Positions 45,818-55,169 of a DNA stretch of 64,000 nucleotides are shown piece after piece. The DNA comes from Arthrobacter sp. S41 (lineage in GTDB: Bacteria; Actinomycetota; Actinomycetes; Actinomycetales; Micrococcaceae), in assembly GCF_004320535.1 (NCBI RefSeq), contig NZ_SIHY01000001.1, forward strand, positions 1,178,001 through 1,242,000, read 5' to 3'. Made by a program: the position numbers and the translations under genes. Each line of letters begins with the position of its first letter. Position 1 is the stretch's first letter. The notes beneath the pieces are model-generated. The model was not told the origin of the DNA. It saw only the letters and a program-made list of their open reading frames with translations, and ran no database searches.

Positions 45818-47074
45818 ATGCGTTCATCCCGCGGGCACAGCGAAAGATATCAACACCTTATGTATTCAATCCTTTTGGCTATTATCTACATCGCCTTCAT
45901 CAGCCTCGGGCTTCCCGACTCTCTGGTGGGCGCCGGTTGGCCAGTGATGCATAGAGAACTTGATGTCCCGCAATCCTTCGCTGGTATTCTCACCATGGTC
46001 ATTGCCGTGGGAACCATCTTTTCTAGCCTTGCCTCGGAACGACTTACCCGTAAGTTTGGTGCCGGAGTTGTAACGGCGATCAGCGTTGGAATGACCGCAA
46101 CGGCGTTATTCGGCTTTACGTTCTCTGACTCGTTTTGGATGTTGTGTCTGTGGGCCATCCCGTATGGATTGGGCGCAGGAGCAGTGGATGCAGCCCTGAA
46201 CAATTACATTGCCCTGCACTACGCGGCACGGCACATGAACTGGCTCCATAGCTTTTGGGGTGTGGGAGCCTCGATTAGCCCGTTGATCATGAGTCATGCG
46301 CTGACCTCAGGGATGGGATGGTCTGGGGCTTACAAGGTTGTTGCGCTTATTCAAGTCGTGCTCACTATTGTTCTGGTGCTCATGCTCCCCCTCTGGGGCA
46401 AGGTGAACACCATGACCCCGAAAATGCGCAGCCGCGCTGAGGTGGAAGATAGTGCCGAGAGCAGTGAAGCGCCTCAGGCCGGATCCTCTCACATTCCGCT
46501 GTCGCAGGTTTTGAAAATTCCGGGCGTCCTCCTGGTCCTTGCGGCATTCTTTGCTTACTGCGCGTTGGAAAACACTTCGATTCTCTGGGCTACGACTTAC
46601 CTTGCAGGCGACCGCGGTGTGGCCCCGGCAACGGCTGCCGCCTTTGCGTCGTTCTTCCTTTTGGGCATCACTGGTGGACGCTTCCTTGCTGGATTCTTTG
46701 CTGATCGAATCGGAGACCGCAACCTGATTCGTGGTGGCTTCATCATGGTGGGACTCGGTGGTCTTATGCTGCTCATCCCGCTGGAAGCCAATGGAGTTGC
46801 TTTAGTCGGGCTAGCCATCGCTGGTCTGGGATCTGCACCGATTTACCCCGCCATCATCCACTCCACACCGGCAAATTTCGGGCGCCATAATTCACACGCC
46901 ATCATTGGAATCCAAATGGCGGCGGCCTACCTCGGTTCGACACTGATGCCACCGCTCTTCGGTGTCTTGTCCTCCTGGGTGGGACTGTGGCTTTTCCCGC
47001 TCTTCCTTCTACTGCTAGCGGCTATGGGGATGCTGTTCTCAGAACGCCTGAACCGCATGGTGGATGCTAAGTAA
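45818..47074 (+). CDS. MFS transporter
   Basis: About 418 residues with 12 predicted membrane helices and a central cytoplasmic loop near 195-225 (MRSRAEVEDSAESSEAP). The fold resembles FucP/FsR-like major facilitators (GAGAVDAALNNYIALHY, WLHSFWGVGASISP, GRFLAGFFADRIGDRN). The direction and substrate are unknown. It is divergent from an acetyltransferase-TetR pair, which suggests a drug or sugar exporter. The start is uncertain among 45797 (GTG), 45818 and 45860. Confidence 0.85.
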   Translation: MRSSRGHSERYQHLMYSILLAIIYIAFISLGLPDSLVGAGWPVMHRELDVPQSFAGILTMVIAVGTIFSSLASERLTRKFGAGVVTAISVGMTATALFGFTFSDSFWMLCLWAIPYGLGAGAVDAALNNYIALHYAARHMNWLHSFWGVGASISPLIMSHALTSGMGWSGAYKVVALIQVVLTIVLVLMLPLWGKVNTMTPKMRSRAEVEDSAESSEAPQAGSSHIPLSQVLKIPGVLLVLAAFFAYCALENTSILWATTYLAGDRGVAPATAAAFASFFLLGITGGRFLAGFFADRIGDRNLIRGGFIMVGLGGLMLLIPLEANGVALVGLAIAGLGSAPIYPAIIHSTPANFGRHNSHAIIGIQMAAAYLGSTLMPPLFGVLSSWVGLWLFPLFLLLLAAMGMLFSERLNRMVDAK

Positions 47075-47184
47075 CAGTCGATTCATCACCTCGGGCAGCG
47101 GAGCCAAAAACTGATCTTCGAGTATCTTGGGTAGTGCATTAACACCCGAATTCATGAACAGCGTCAAGGAGCCCACTGAGAACT

Positions 47185-47622
47185 TTGCTTAGCCGCCATA
47201 TGCTCCGACGCTGGGCTTTGCCATTGCTGTACTTGCTCGCAATGATGGTGATCGCGTTTTGGCCTGTCCCCGTCGATTCATCCGCAGGACCAGAACTAAC
47301 ACAGACCTTGCACTGGTTGCATGCTCACGGCGCTCCAGCTTTTGTGAACTACGAGTTCGTCGAATTTTCAGCCAACGTGATCTTCTTCGTTCCGCTGGGC
47401 ATCATTCTAGGCGTAGGACTTCGCCGGTTCTGGACGGCAGCCCTCGCAGGCTTCGTTGTCTCCGGCTTGATAGAACTAGGCCAGCTACTGTTCCTCCCCA
47501 ACCGCTTCGCCACACTTACTGATGTCGTGGCTAACTCTTTAGGGTGCGTACTTGGCGCGGCAATTTGGCTTGCTGTTTCTAAAGGTTATTGGAATCAGAA
47601 GGCAAGCAAGCCTTCCAACTGA
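47185..47622 (+). CDS. VanZ family protein
   Basis: A 145-residue membrane protein with four helices: ALPLLYLLAMMVIAFWPV, ANVIFFVPLGIILGVGL, WTAALAGFVVSGLIELGQL and VANSLGCVLGAAIWLAV; NVIFFVPLG and the E-L-x-Q-L motif are typical of VanZ. VanZ proteins lower teicoplanin sensitivity in enterococci, but most relatives have no known role. The start is TTG 47185 or an upstream in-frame CTG at 47176; AAGGAG at 47166-47171 is nearer to the latter. Confidence 0.85.
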   Translation: MLSRHMLRRWALPLLYLLAMMVIAFWPVPVDSSAGPELTQTLHWLHAHGAPAFVNYEFVEFSANVIFFVPLGIILGVGLRRFWTAALAGFVVSGLIELGQLLFLPNRFATLTDVVANSLGCVLGAAIWLAVSKGYWNQKASKPSN

Positions 47623-47709
47623 AGAAATGAAACCTACCAGCCCTCGCCAATTTGCGCGGCGGTTGGAACCGATTTGGCTACTTTTTATCAGGCTTTCGGA
47701 GCTAAGAAA

Positions 47710-47742
47710 GATGGAAGTCCGTGATCTTCGCGGACTTCCATC
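47710..47742. terminator. Bidirectional terminator
   Basis: Perfect 12-base arms (47710-47721 with 47731-47742, nine-base loop). ATTTTTTG follows on the plus side and TTTCTT on the minus side. It separates the vanZ gene from the converging catabolic operon. Confidence 0.88.
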
Positions 47743-47763
47743 ATTTTTTGCCGAGATGTGTGT

Positions 47764-48696
47764 CTAGAAACCGACCTTGTCCCGGCCCTTCAACGAAAGC
47801 ATCTCGCGCGCTTCATCCGGGCTGGCAACTTCAAAGTTCAAAGCTTCGAGAATCGTGCGGATTCGGGTAACTTGCTCAGCATTAGATGCGGCAAGCTGAC
47901 CCGGACCGATCCACAAAGAGTCTTCGAGACCAACACGTACGTGAGACCCCATAGCTGCACCAATGGTTGCCAGAGGCATCTGGTTCTTGCCAGCACCGAG
48001 AATCGACCATTTGTAGTTATCGCCCAAGAGCCGGTCCGCGGTACGACGCATATGCATCAGGTCCTCTGGGTGTCCGCCAATTCCGCCCAACAGGCCAAAG
48101 ACTGACTGTACAAACAGTGGCCCGCGTGCCAATCCACGTTGGTGGAAGTGGCTCAGGTTATTCAAGTGGGAAATGTCGTAACATTCGAACTCAAACCTCG
48201 TGTCGTTGGCATTGCCAATTTCGAGGATCTTCTCAATGTCAGCGAAAGTATTCTTGAAGACAAGATCGCGTGACTTTTCTAGGGCTTCACGTTCCCATTC
48301 ATGCTCAAATTCTTTGAACCGATCGAGCATCGGGAAGAGCCCAAAATTCATTGATCCCATATTGAGTGAAGCAAGCTCCGGCTCAAAGGTCGCCACTGGA
48401 ATCATGCGTTCTTCAACGCTCATATGTGGAGATCCGCCAGTCGTAATATTGATGACCGCGTCAGTGCCGTTTTTCAGTTTTTCTAAGATGGGTTCGAAGT
48501 GCTTGGGGTCTTGGGATGGACGCCCGTCCTTCGGGTCTCGCGCATGCATATGAACTATTGCAGCACCGGCCTTTGCCGCGCCAATAGCGGCCTCAGCAAT
48601 TTCATCTGCGGTGACGGGCAGATGCTCGGACATCGAGGGAGTATGGATTGCCCCGGTTACAGCACTGGTGATGATTACTTTGCGTTTGTTTTTCAC
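47764..48696 (-). CDS. 3-keto-acid cleavage enzyme (BKACE, DUF849)
   Basis: A 310-residue beta-keto acid cleavage enzyme. The family condenses a 3-keto acid with acetyl-CoA to give acetoacetate and a new acyl-CoA, using Zn held by the His pair of VHMHARD. The C-terminal FGLLGGIGGHPEDL and the region RVGLEDSLW carry further conserved residues. The GTG start at 48696 follows AAAGGGAC. It is last in a minus-strand operon after lacI, MFS and SDR genes. The substrate could be a 3-keto acid made by the SDR; carnitine-derived dehydrocarnitine is one known case in the family. Confidence 0.92.
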   Translation of the reverse strand: MKNKRKVIITSAVTGAIHTPSMSEHLPVTADEIAEAAIGAAKAGAAIVHMHARDPKDGRPSQDPKHFEPILEKLKNGTDAVINITTGGSPHMSVEERMIPVATFEPELASLNMGSMNFGLFPMLDRFKEFEHEWEREALEKSRDLVFKNTFADIEKILEIGNANDTRFEFECYDISHLNNLSHFHQRGLARGPLFVQSVFGLLGGIGGHPEDLMHMRRTADRLLGDNYKWSILGAGKNQMPLATIGAAMGSHVRVGLEDSLWIGPGQLAASNAEQVTRIRTILEALNFEVASPDEAREMLSLKGRDKVGF

Positions 48697-48707
48697 GATG
48701 TCCCTTT

Positions 48708-49493
48708 CTAGTAAAGCTTCTCGGTGTTTCCGTCTACAGCCATGGCCTGGCCGTTGATGCGTAGTGCCATGGGGCTAGCAAGGAACACCGCCATGTTTGC
48801 AATGTCTGATGCTTCGACCAGCTCGTTCAGTGAAGACTGTGCGTGGTAAAGATTGGAGACTTCGTCGACAGGGCGTTGCAGCATCGTTGCCTTGGCCTCG
48901 ATCACGGACTGAATCCGTGGACCGTTGACCGCGCCTGGACAAATAGCGTTCACGCGAATTCCTTCTGCCCCAAGCTCGATCGCCAGTGTTTTGGTCAAGC
49001 CGATAACAGCCCATTTTGAAGCGGAGTATGGGCTGCGTCCGGCCATACCGAGACGGCCTGCGGCAGACGACAGGTTAATAATCGATGCTCGGTCAGATTC
49101 TCGTAGAAGCGTCAGCAAGTGCTTGATGCAGAAGAACTGTCCGTGGACATTCACATCAAAAGTGCTTGTCCATCCTTGAGAGTCAATCGTCTCGATGGGA
49201 CCAGTCGGTCCGGCAATTCCGGCGTTATTAACTAAGACATCAAGTCCGCCGAGGGAATCCTTTACCTGCGTGGCCAAACTGCGGACTTGTTTCTCGTCCG
49301 ATACGTCGCTCACGGCAGCTTCAAATCCAGAAGCTTGAGCGGCGCGAACCGCATCGGCGCTAATGTCCGTAACGAAGACGGTTGCGCCGAGGTTCTTGAA
49401 TTCTGTCGCAATTGCCAGACCGATGCCGGCGGCGCCTGCGGTGACAAGGACTCGTAAACCATCAAGGTCTAATTTGTTGCTTGAATTACTCAT
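48708..49493 (-). CDS. SDR family oxidoreductase
   Basis: A 261-residue short-chain dehydrogenase. The cofactor loop is TAGAAGIGLA, NNAG is present, the catalytic Ser lies in NLSSAAGRLG, and YSASK gives the Tyr/Lys pair. The acidic residue in VTDIS favours NAD(H). Eleven bases separate its stop from the BKACE start, so the two are co-translated. The likely reaction is oxidation of a 3-hydroxy acid to the 3-keto acid used by BKACE (inference). Confidence 0.92.
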   Translation of the reverse strand: MSNSSNKLDLDGLRVLVTAGAAGIGLAIATEFKNLGATVFVTDISADAVRAAQASGFEAAVSDVSDEKQVRSLATQVKDSLGGLDVLVNNAGIAGPTGPIETIDSQGWTSTFDVNVHGQFFCIKHLLTLLRESDRASIINLSSAAGRLGMAGRSPYSASKWAVIGLTKTLAIELGAEGIRVNAICPGAVNGPRIQSVIEAKATMLQRPVDEVSNLYHAQSSLNELVEASDIANMAVFLASPMALRINGQAMAVDGNTEKLY

Positions 49494-49521
49494 AATTCCG
49501 TTGCTCCTGAAAATTGTCGTT

Positions 49522-50844
49522 TTAGTGGCCGGAACCGTTGGCTGCGGAAGGGTCTTCTGTGCCTCTGCGTAATTTCAAAGTCAGCAACGCTCCCATGACG
49601 CACATGGCGACAATGAACCACAGCCCGGACATCTTGTTGCCTGTGATTTCCTCTAGGAGTCCCATGACGTAAGGGCCGAGGAATCCGCCGAAGAGACCGA
49701 TGGTGTTCACAAATGCAATGCCTCCCGCAAGAGCCGCACCAGTCAGTCGCGTAGCGGGGTACGTGAAGAGGATCGGCTGAAGTGCAAAGAAGTTGAACGC
49801 TGCCAGGGAGAATCCGATCAATCCCAGAACAGGACCACCTAGTGCACCGAGGGTGAAACCTGCAACGATGCCGACCATGCTTGCACCGGCTATGGCTCGT
49901 GAGCGTGATCCATTGGTTGCTAGACGAGGTATCAGTAGTGCGCCGATTGCTGAGAAGAACCAAGGGATGGCAGTCAGCAGACCGATCTGAATAGAAGATA
50001 GTTCGCCGTAGGTGCCAATGATTGAAGGCAGGAAGAAGCTCAAGGCATAGACCGCGATTTGATGGGCAAAGTAGATCGCTACGACTAGGAGGATCTGCTT
50101 GTCCTTGAGTACGTGAATCAGTTTGGAATTACCGGCTGCCTTCGCGCCTGCGGTCTCTTCAGCCGCAATACGGGCTTCAAGATCTTCGGCCTCAGCCCTG
50201 CTCAGGAATTTTGCCTCGGTTGGTTTGTTTGGAAGAAGTTTCCAGACCGCGATAGCCAAGAAGCAAGCAGGGATTCCCTCGATAATAAACATCCACTGCC
50301 AACCGTGCAGACCGCCAAGGCCATCTAGAGTCAGCAGCAGCCCGCCCAGCGGAGCACCGATAACATTTGCAAGTGCCACGCCAAGCAAGAACAGCCCATT
50401 AGCGCGAGCACGGTCCTTGACCATGAACCACTGGGTGATGAAGTAAATGACGCCCGGGAAAAGTCCTGCCTCAGCGATGCCAAGTAGCATGCGCAAGATG
50501 TAGAAGGTCCATTCGCCTTGGACAAGCGACATGCATGCGGAGAGTATGCCCCAGGTGATCATGATTCTCATGATCCAAAAACGGGCGCCGACCTTATGCA
50601 TGATCAGGTTTGAAGGGATCTCGGAAAGTGCGTAGGTCAGGAAGAACAGACCGGCACCGATTCCATAGGCGGTAGCGGATATTCCAAGGTCAATTTCCAT
50701 GCGATCTTTAGCCATACCAATGTTGGTTCGATCGATGAATGCGATGACATACGCGGCGATGAGCAACGGCATGATGCGCCGGAAAATTACCTTGTTGAGC
50801 ACCTCTGGTGAGCGCATGTTCGAAGTGGATTTTGTAGTCTGCAT
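49522..50844 (-). CDS. MFS transporter, anion:cation symporter (phthalate/tartrate) type
   Basis: A 440-residue, 12-helix major facilitator. FIDRTNIGMAKDRMEIDLGI, FFLTYALSEIPSNLIMHKVG and WGILSACMSLV are the ACS-family signatures for organic-anion uptake. The start at 50844 has AAGGA eight bases upstream. It sits between the lacI gene and the SDR/BKACE genes, so it probably imports the carboxylate that the operon breaks down. Confidence 0.92.
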   Translation of the reverse strand: MQTTKSTSNMRSPEVLNKVIFRRIMPLLIAAYVIAFIDRTNIGMAKDRMEIDLGISATAYGIGAGLFFLTYALSEIPSNLIMHKVGARFWIMRIMITWGILSACMSLVQGEWTFYILRMLLGIAEAGLFPGVIYFITQWFMVKDRARANGLFLLGVALANVIGAPLGGLLLTLDGLGGLHGWQWMFIIEGIPACFLAIAVWKLLPNKPTEAKFLSRAEAEDLEARIAAEETAGAKAAGNSKLIHVLKDKQILLVVAIYFAHQIAVYALSFFLPSIIGTYGELSSIQIGLLTAIPWFFSAIGALLIPRLATNGSRSRAIAGASMVGIVAGFTLGALGGPVLGLIGFSLAAFNFFALQPILFTYPATRLTGAALAGGIAFVNTIGLFGGFLGPYVMGLLEEITGNKMSGLWFIVAMCVMGALLTLKLRRGTEDPSAANGSGH

Positions 50845-50936
50845 GAGACATTCCTTCTGCATGAGAGCATGACAATTAATGGCCCGTGGGCCTATTCAAT
50901 GAATTTGACGCGATGAATGGATCTGGCTGGCGGATG

Positions 50937-51980
50937 CTATTCGCTGGTACAGCCACAAGTCACGCCAATGTGCAGGCCGTGACCACAAATGATTTGTTTA
51001 TAGGTCTTTCGAGGTTCGACGATCTGCTCCAACAGGAGCTCGAAGGACTTTTCCGCCATCTCTTGAACTGGTTGAACAATCGTTGTCAGTCCGATGAGTT
51101 TTGATCGGCTTCGCTTAAGCCCATCCGAGCCCACAACAGCGACGTCCTGCGGTATTTTCAATCCGCGAGAAAGCGCATGTTCCATGACGCCCAGGGCAAT
51201 TTCATCTGAGCCGCAAACGATAGCGCGTGGCGGGTTGCCTGAATCGAATAATCGTTTCGCGGCGACCTGCCCGCCTTCCGAACTAAGTTTGGTGCTAATT
51301 CGGCGCTCCCCCGTTATTCGGACTCCCCGAGAACCAGCGACTCTAACGAAGGCGTGCTCGCGGGTTTGCGAAGCGGTCGAAGTTCGCGGACCAATGATCG
51401 TAGCTACTTCGGTGTAGCCATGATCTAGCACGTGAGTCATCAGCTCCTCCGCAGCACTGTCATCATCTATGCCGACAAAATCGCCGGGTAGATGCTCAGA
51501 ACTGCGGGACAGGCAAACGTATGGAATCCTTTTCTGGCGAAAAGTTCTCAACGAGCGAGAGTCTTCCCGTATTGCCGCCGCAATGATCACGCCGTCCACG
51601 TTTCGAGCGGCCAGTGTCTCTGCAACTTGCGCAAGCGCTTCCGGATCATCACCAGTTGTTGCAACAAAGACATCAAAGCCCGCAGCCGTGGTCGCATTGA
51701 TGATGTGCTGAGACCAGTACGTATACATCTGGTTCACGATGTTGGGCAGAACCAACCCGACAACCCTGGTAAGCAACGGATCGTGGCCTTCGCCGGTGTT
51801 GTGTGGGCGGTAGCCCAATTCACCGGCCACCTTCAGTACGTGCCTTCGCGTTTCTGCAGAAGCACCGGGCCGTCCATTCATGATGTAACTGACCGTGGCA
51901 GCAGAAACGCCAGCGGTACGAGCGACGGCGGCAGCGGAGACGCGCGAAGGCCGAAGCGACAACTGCGACTGAATAGTCAA
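50937..51980 (-). CDS. LacI family transcriptional regulator
   Basis: A 347-residue LacI regulator: helix-turn-helix and hinge VAAVARTAGVSAATVSYIM-like region (residues about 10-60), then a periplasmic-binding-protein-like sensor domain ending in a Cys-containing tail CGCTSE. The start is TTG at 51980, set by GGAGG six bases upstream; extension to 52034 would ignore this site. It heads the MFS-SDR-BKACE operon and is expected to repress it until the substrate is present. Confidence 0.92.
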   Translation of the reverse strand: MTIQSQLSLRPSRVSAAAVARTAGVSAATVSYIMNGRPGASAETRRHVLKVAGELGYRPHNTGEGHDPLLTRVVGLVLPNIVNQMYTYWSQHIINATTAAGFDVFVATTGDDPEALAQVAETLAARNVDGVIIAAAIREDSRSLRTFRQKRIPYVCLSRSSEHLPGDFVGIDDDSAAEELMTHVLDHGYTEVATIIGPRTSTASQTREHAFVRVAGSRGVRITGERRISTKLSSEGGQVAAKRLFDSGNPPRAIVCGSDEIALGVMEHALSRGLKIPQDVAVVGSDGLKRSRSKLIGLTTIVQPVQEMAEKSFELLLEQIVEPRKTYKQIICGHGLHIGVTCGCTSE

Positions 51981-52590
51981 CGCGCACCTCCATTGGTGAA
52001 TTAAGTGGTTCTCAATACTTCCTGTGATCACCATTACAATTCATGAAAATGCGTTAAGCAACCTTAAGTAGTTCTAAACGCCTTCCGCCGGCCTAAGACG
52101 CTGTTGCGCGCGCATTGTTCACCGTTGATTGCAACCAAGCGTGAGGCACTTAAGACTACTTAAGCTAGTGAGCGCTAGTAGAAGACTAATTCAGCACGTC
52201 GTTGGGGTGGTCCGGTAACTAATCAGCTCAATTTCAAACGCGGGTAAGTTCAGCTCGCGTACCCGACTGGTGGTTCTGAAAAGGATCCATTGATTTGAGT
52301 GATGACCCATGAAGAAGCAGAAGAAGTGCCTCAGGCCTTGCCATTGCAAGCTGAAGGCCACGAAAGTCCAACGCTCACCAGTGTTTCAAGACTTATCGTG
52401 GCCCTCTTGAGGCTCATTATTGAGGTCCTCTAAGTGGTTCGCCATACGGCCGCTGAGCTCGGTGTAACCGCACTGGGCTCCGCACCTCTGAGAGGTGGCT
52501 ACGAGGGACTTGGTGCCACCTAATCCCACGACGCCCCATTTCTGGAGTGCTCTTTTATTCTCCCACTTAAGTATTTAGCGCGCTAGGGAA
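51981..52590. promoter_or_regulatory. Intergenic region with CTTAAG inverted repeats
   Basis: About 610 bases upstream of lacI. CTTAAGTAGT at 52063-52072 and its exact inverse ACTACTTAAG at 52155-52164 face each other; two more CTTAAG hexamers occur near 52149 and at 52566-52571. These may be binding sites for the adjacent regulator. No gene was identified; a short open stretch at 52300-52432 has no recognisable features. Confidence 0.4.
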
Positions 52591-52800
52591 TTGTGGATCA
52601 TATTCCAGGGTGCGAAGGACGGCATTTCAATTGGAAAAATCATCGGCTGGTTCAAAGAGGCCAAAGCAATCTTCAAGAGCGTATCCGGCATATGGTCGGC
52701 CATTCGAAGCGGACAGTTCGCGGCACAGATGGGTCCAGCAGCTGCGGAACTGGTAAAGGCGGCCCTTGGACTCAATGGAGTTGTCGCGGCCTGCTTCTAG
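52591..52800 (+). CDS. Small cationic amphipathic peptide, bacteriocin-like
   Basis: A 69-residue product with actinobacterial-looking codon use. The first half (ISIGKIIGWFKEAKAIF, KSVSGIWSAIRSG) has Lys spaced so as to form a cationic amphipathic helix with Trp and Ile faces; the second half (AAAELVKAALGLNGVVAACF) is a hydrophobic helix with a single Cys near the end. There is no Gly-Gly leader or Sec signal. This resembles leaderless or circular class II bacteriocins, or membrane-active toxins, in style only; no homologue is recalled. The start is uncertain: TTG 52591 has AGGGA only one base upstream. A membrane-protein gene follows after 28 bases. Confidence 0.5.
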   Translation: MWIIFQGAKDGISIGKIIGWFKEAKAIFKSVSGIWSAIRSGQFAAQMGPAAAELVKAALGLNGVVAACF

Positions 52801-52828
52801 GAAACCATGCGAAAAGATAAGGTGAAGT

Positions 52829-53389
52829 GTGCCAACAGAACAGACTAGATTCCCCTCACTCAGCCAATCAATCAGTGGCCATCTCATGACAGGGGCCGTC
52901 AAAGCCGTGCTGGCATTCTTGCTCGCCTGGTTATGCACTCTAGTTTTCAAACTTGATACCGCGCTCGGGCAATTGGCAGTTGCCCTATTCTGCTCCTACC
53001 TCATCGCAGAATTCATGAGCGCTGTCATTGAACGGCCGATAGTCAAACAGCGAAACCGGACCCAACCGGGAGGACTCGCGTATGTTCTCTTGCCGTTCTC
53101 AGCCGCCTTGCTCATTACTTTTGTTGCGACCTTCGGAATCACCAATGACATAGCAGCCGCAACACTACTCCTGGCGCTTGTTGCAGTTCTCAATGCAGCA
53201 GAAATTCTCCTCACAAAGAGTTGGATTCCTGGTTTGTCTCCAGAAGAAGAACAGAGGATGTTTGATGATTTCAAGACGATGCCCAAAGAACATTTCTCTG
53301 ACGACATAGACCGAATCACGTCGCAAGCTCGTGAGAACACAAAGAAGAAATACTTTGAAAAGAAGGAACGAGGAGACAGCTGGAACTGA
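52829..53389 (+). CDS. Four-helix membrane protein, possible immunity partner
   Basis: A 186-residue protein with four membrane segments, near 23-42 (AVKAVLAFLLAWLCTLVF), 47-68 (LGQLAVALFCSYLIAEFM), 84-104 (GLAYVLLPFSAALLITFVAT) and 107-128 (NDIAAATLLLALVAVLNAAE), and a charged helical C-terminal tail of about 50 residues. The GTG at 52829 has AAGGTG four bases upstream. No family is recognised. Its tight placement after the amphipathic peptide gene suggests immunity, export or anchoring, by analogy with bacteriocin loci. Confidence 0.75.
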   Translation: MPTEQTRFPSLSQSISGHLMTGAVKAVLAFLLAWLCTLVFKLDTALGQLAVALFCSYLIAEFMSAVIERPIVKQRNRTQPGGLAYVLLPFSAALLITFVATFGITNDIAAATLLLALVAVLNAAEILLTKSWIPGLSPEEEQRMFDDFKTMPKEHFSDDIDRITSQARENTKKKYFEKKERGDSWN

Positions 53390-53482
53390 CCAGTGAACAA
53401 GGCTAATCATCCAAGGAATTAGGAGAGCCGCGGTACGGACAATGCAACAAGTCCTCTGTGGAAATCCCTCAATCCTGAAACG

Positions 53483-53530
53483 AAAAATCCCGCCCAGAAC
53501 AACGCTTGAGCGTCATCCCGGACGGGAAAT
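53483..53530 (-). terminator. Terminator of guaB
   Basis: Imperfect arms (TCCCGCCC and GGACGGGA type) flank an inner ACGCT/AGCGT stem, with TTTTT following in the minus direction. It lies just beyond the guaB stop at 53543. Confidence 0.6.
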
Positions 53531-53542
53531 TTTCAGATGAGT

Positions 53543-55081
<1,539 letters not shown>

Positions 55082-55169
55082 TTAAATGGTAGAGCCCTTT
55101 TGGCGCTAGCGTTATTCCCGTACGGGACTCTGTGTCCAAGCTCATGCGTTAACAGGTCTCCGATAGGAC

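Noticed and set aside
52300-52450. Short Cys/Lys-rich frame suggestive of a transposase N-terminus
   Set aside because: Only about 30 codons, no terminal inverted repeats, target duplication or downstream transposase homology.
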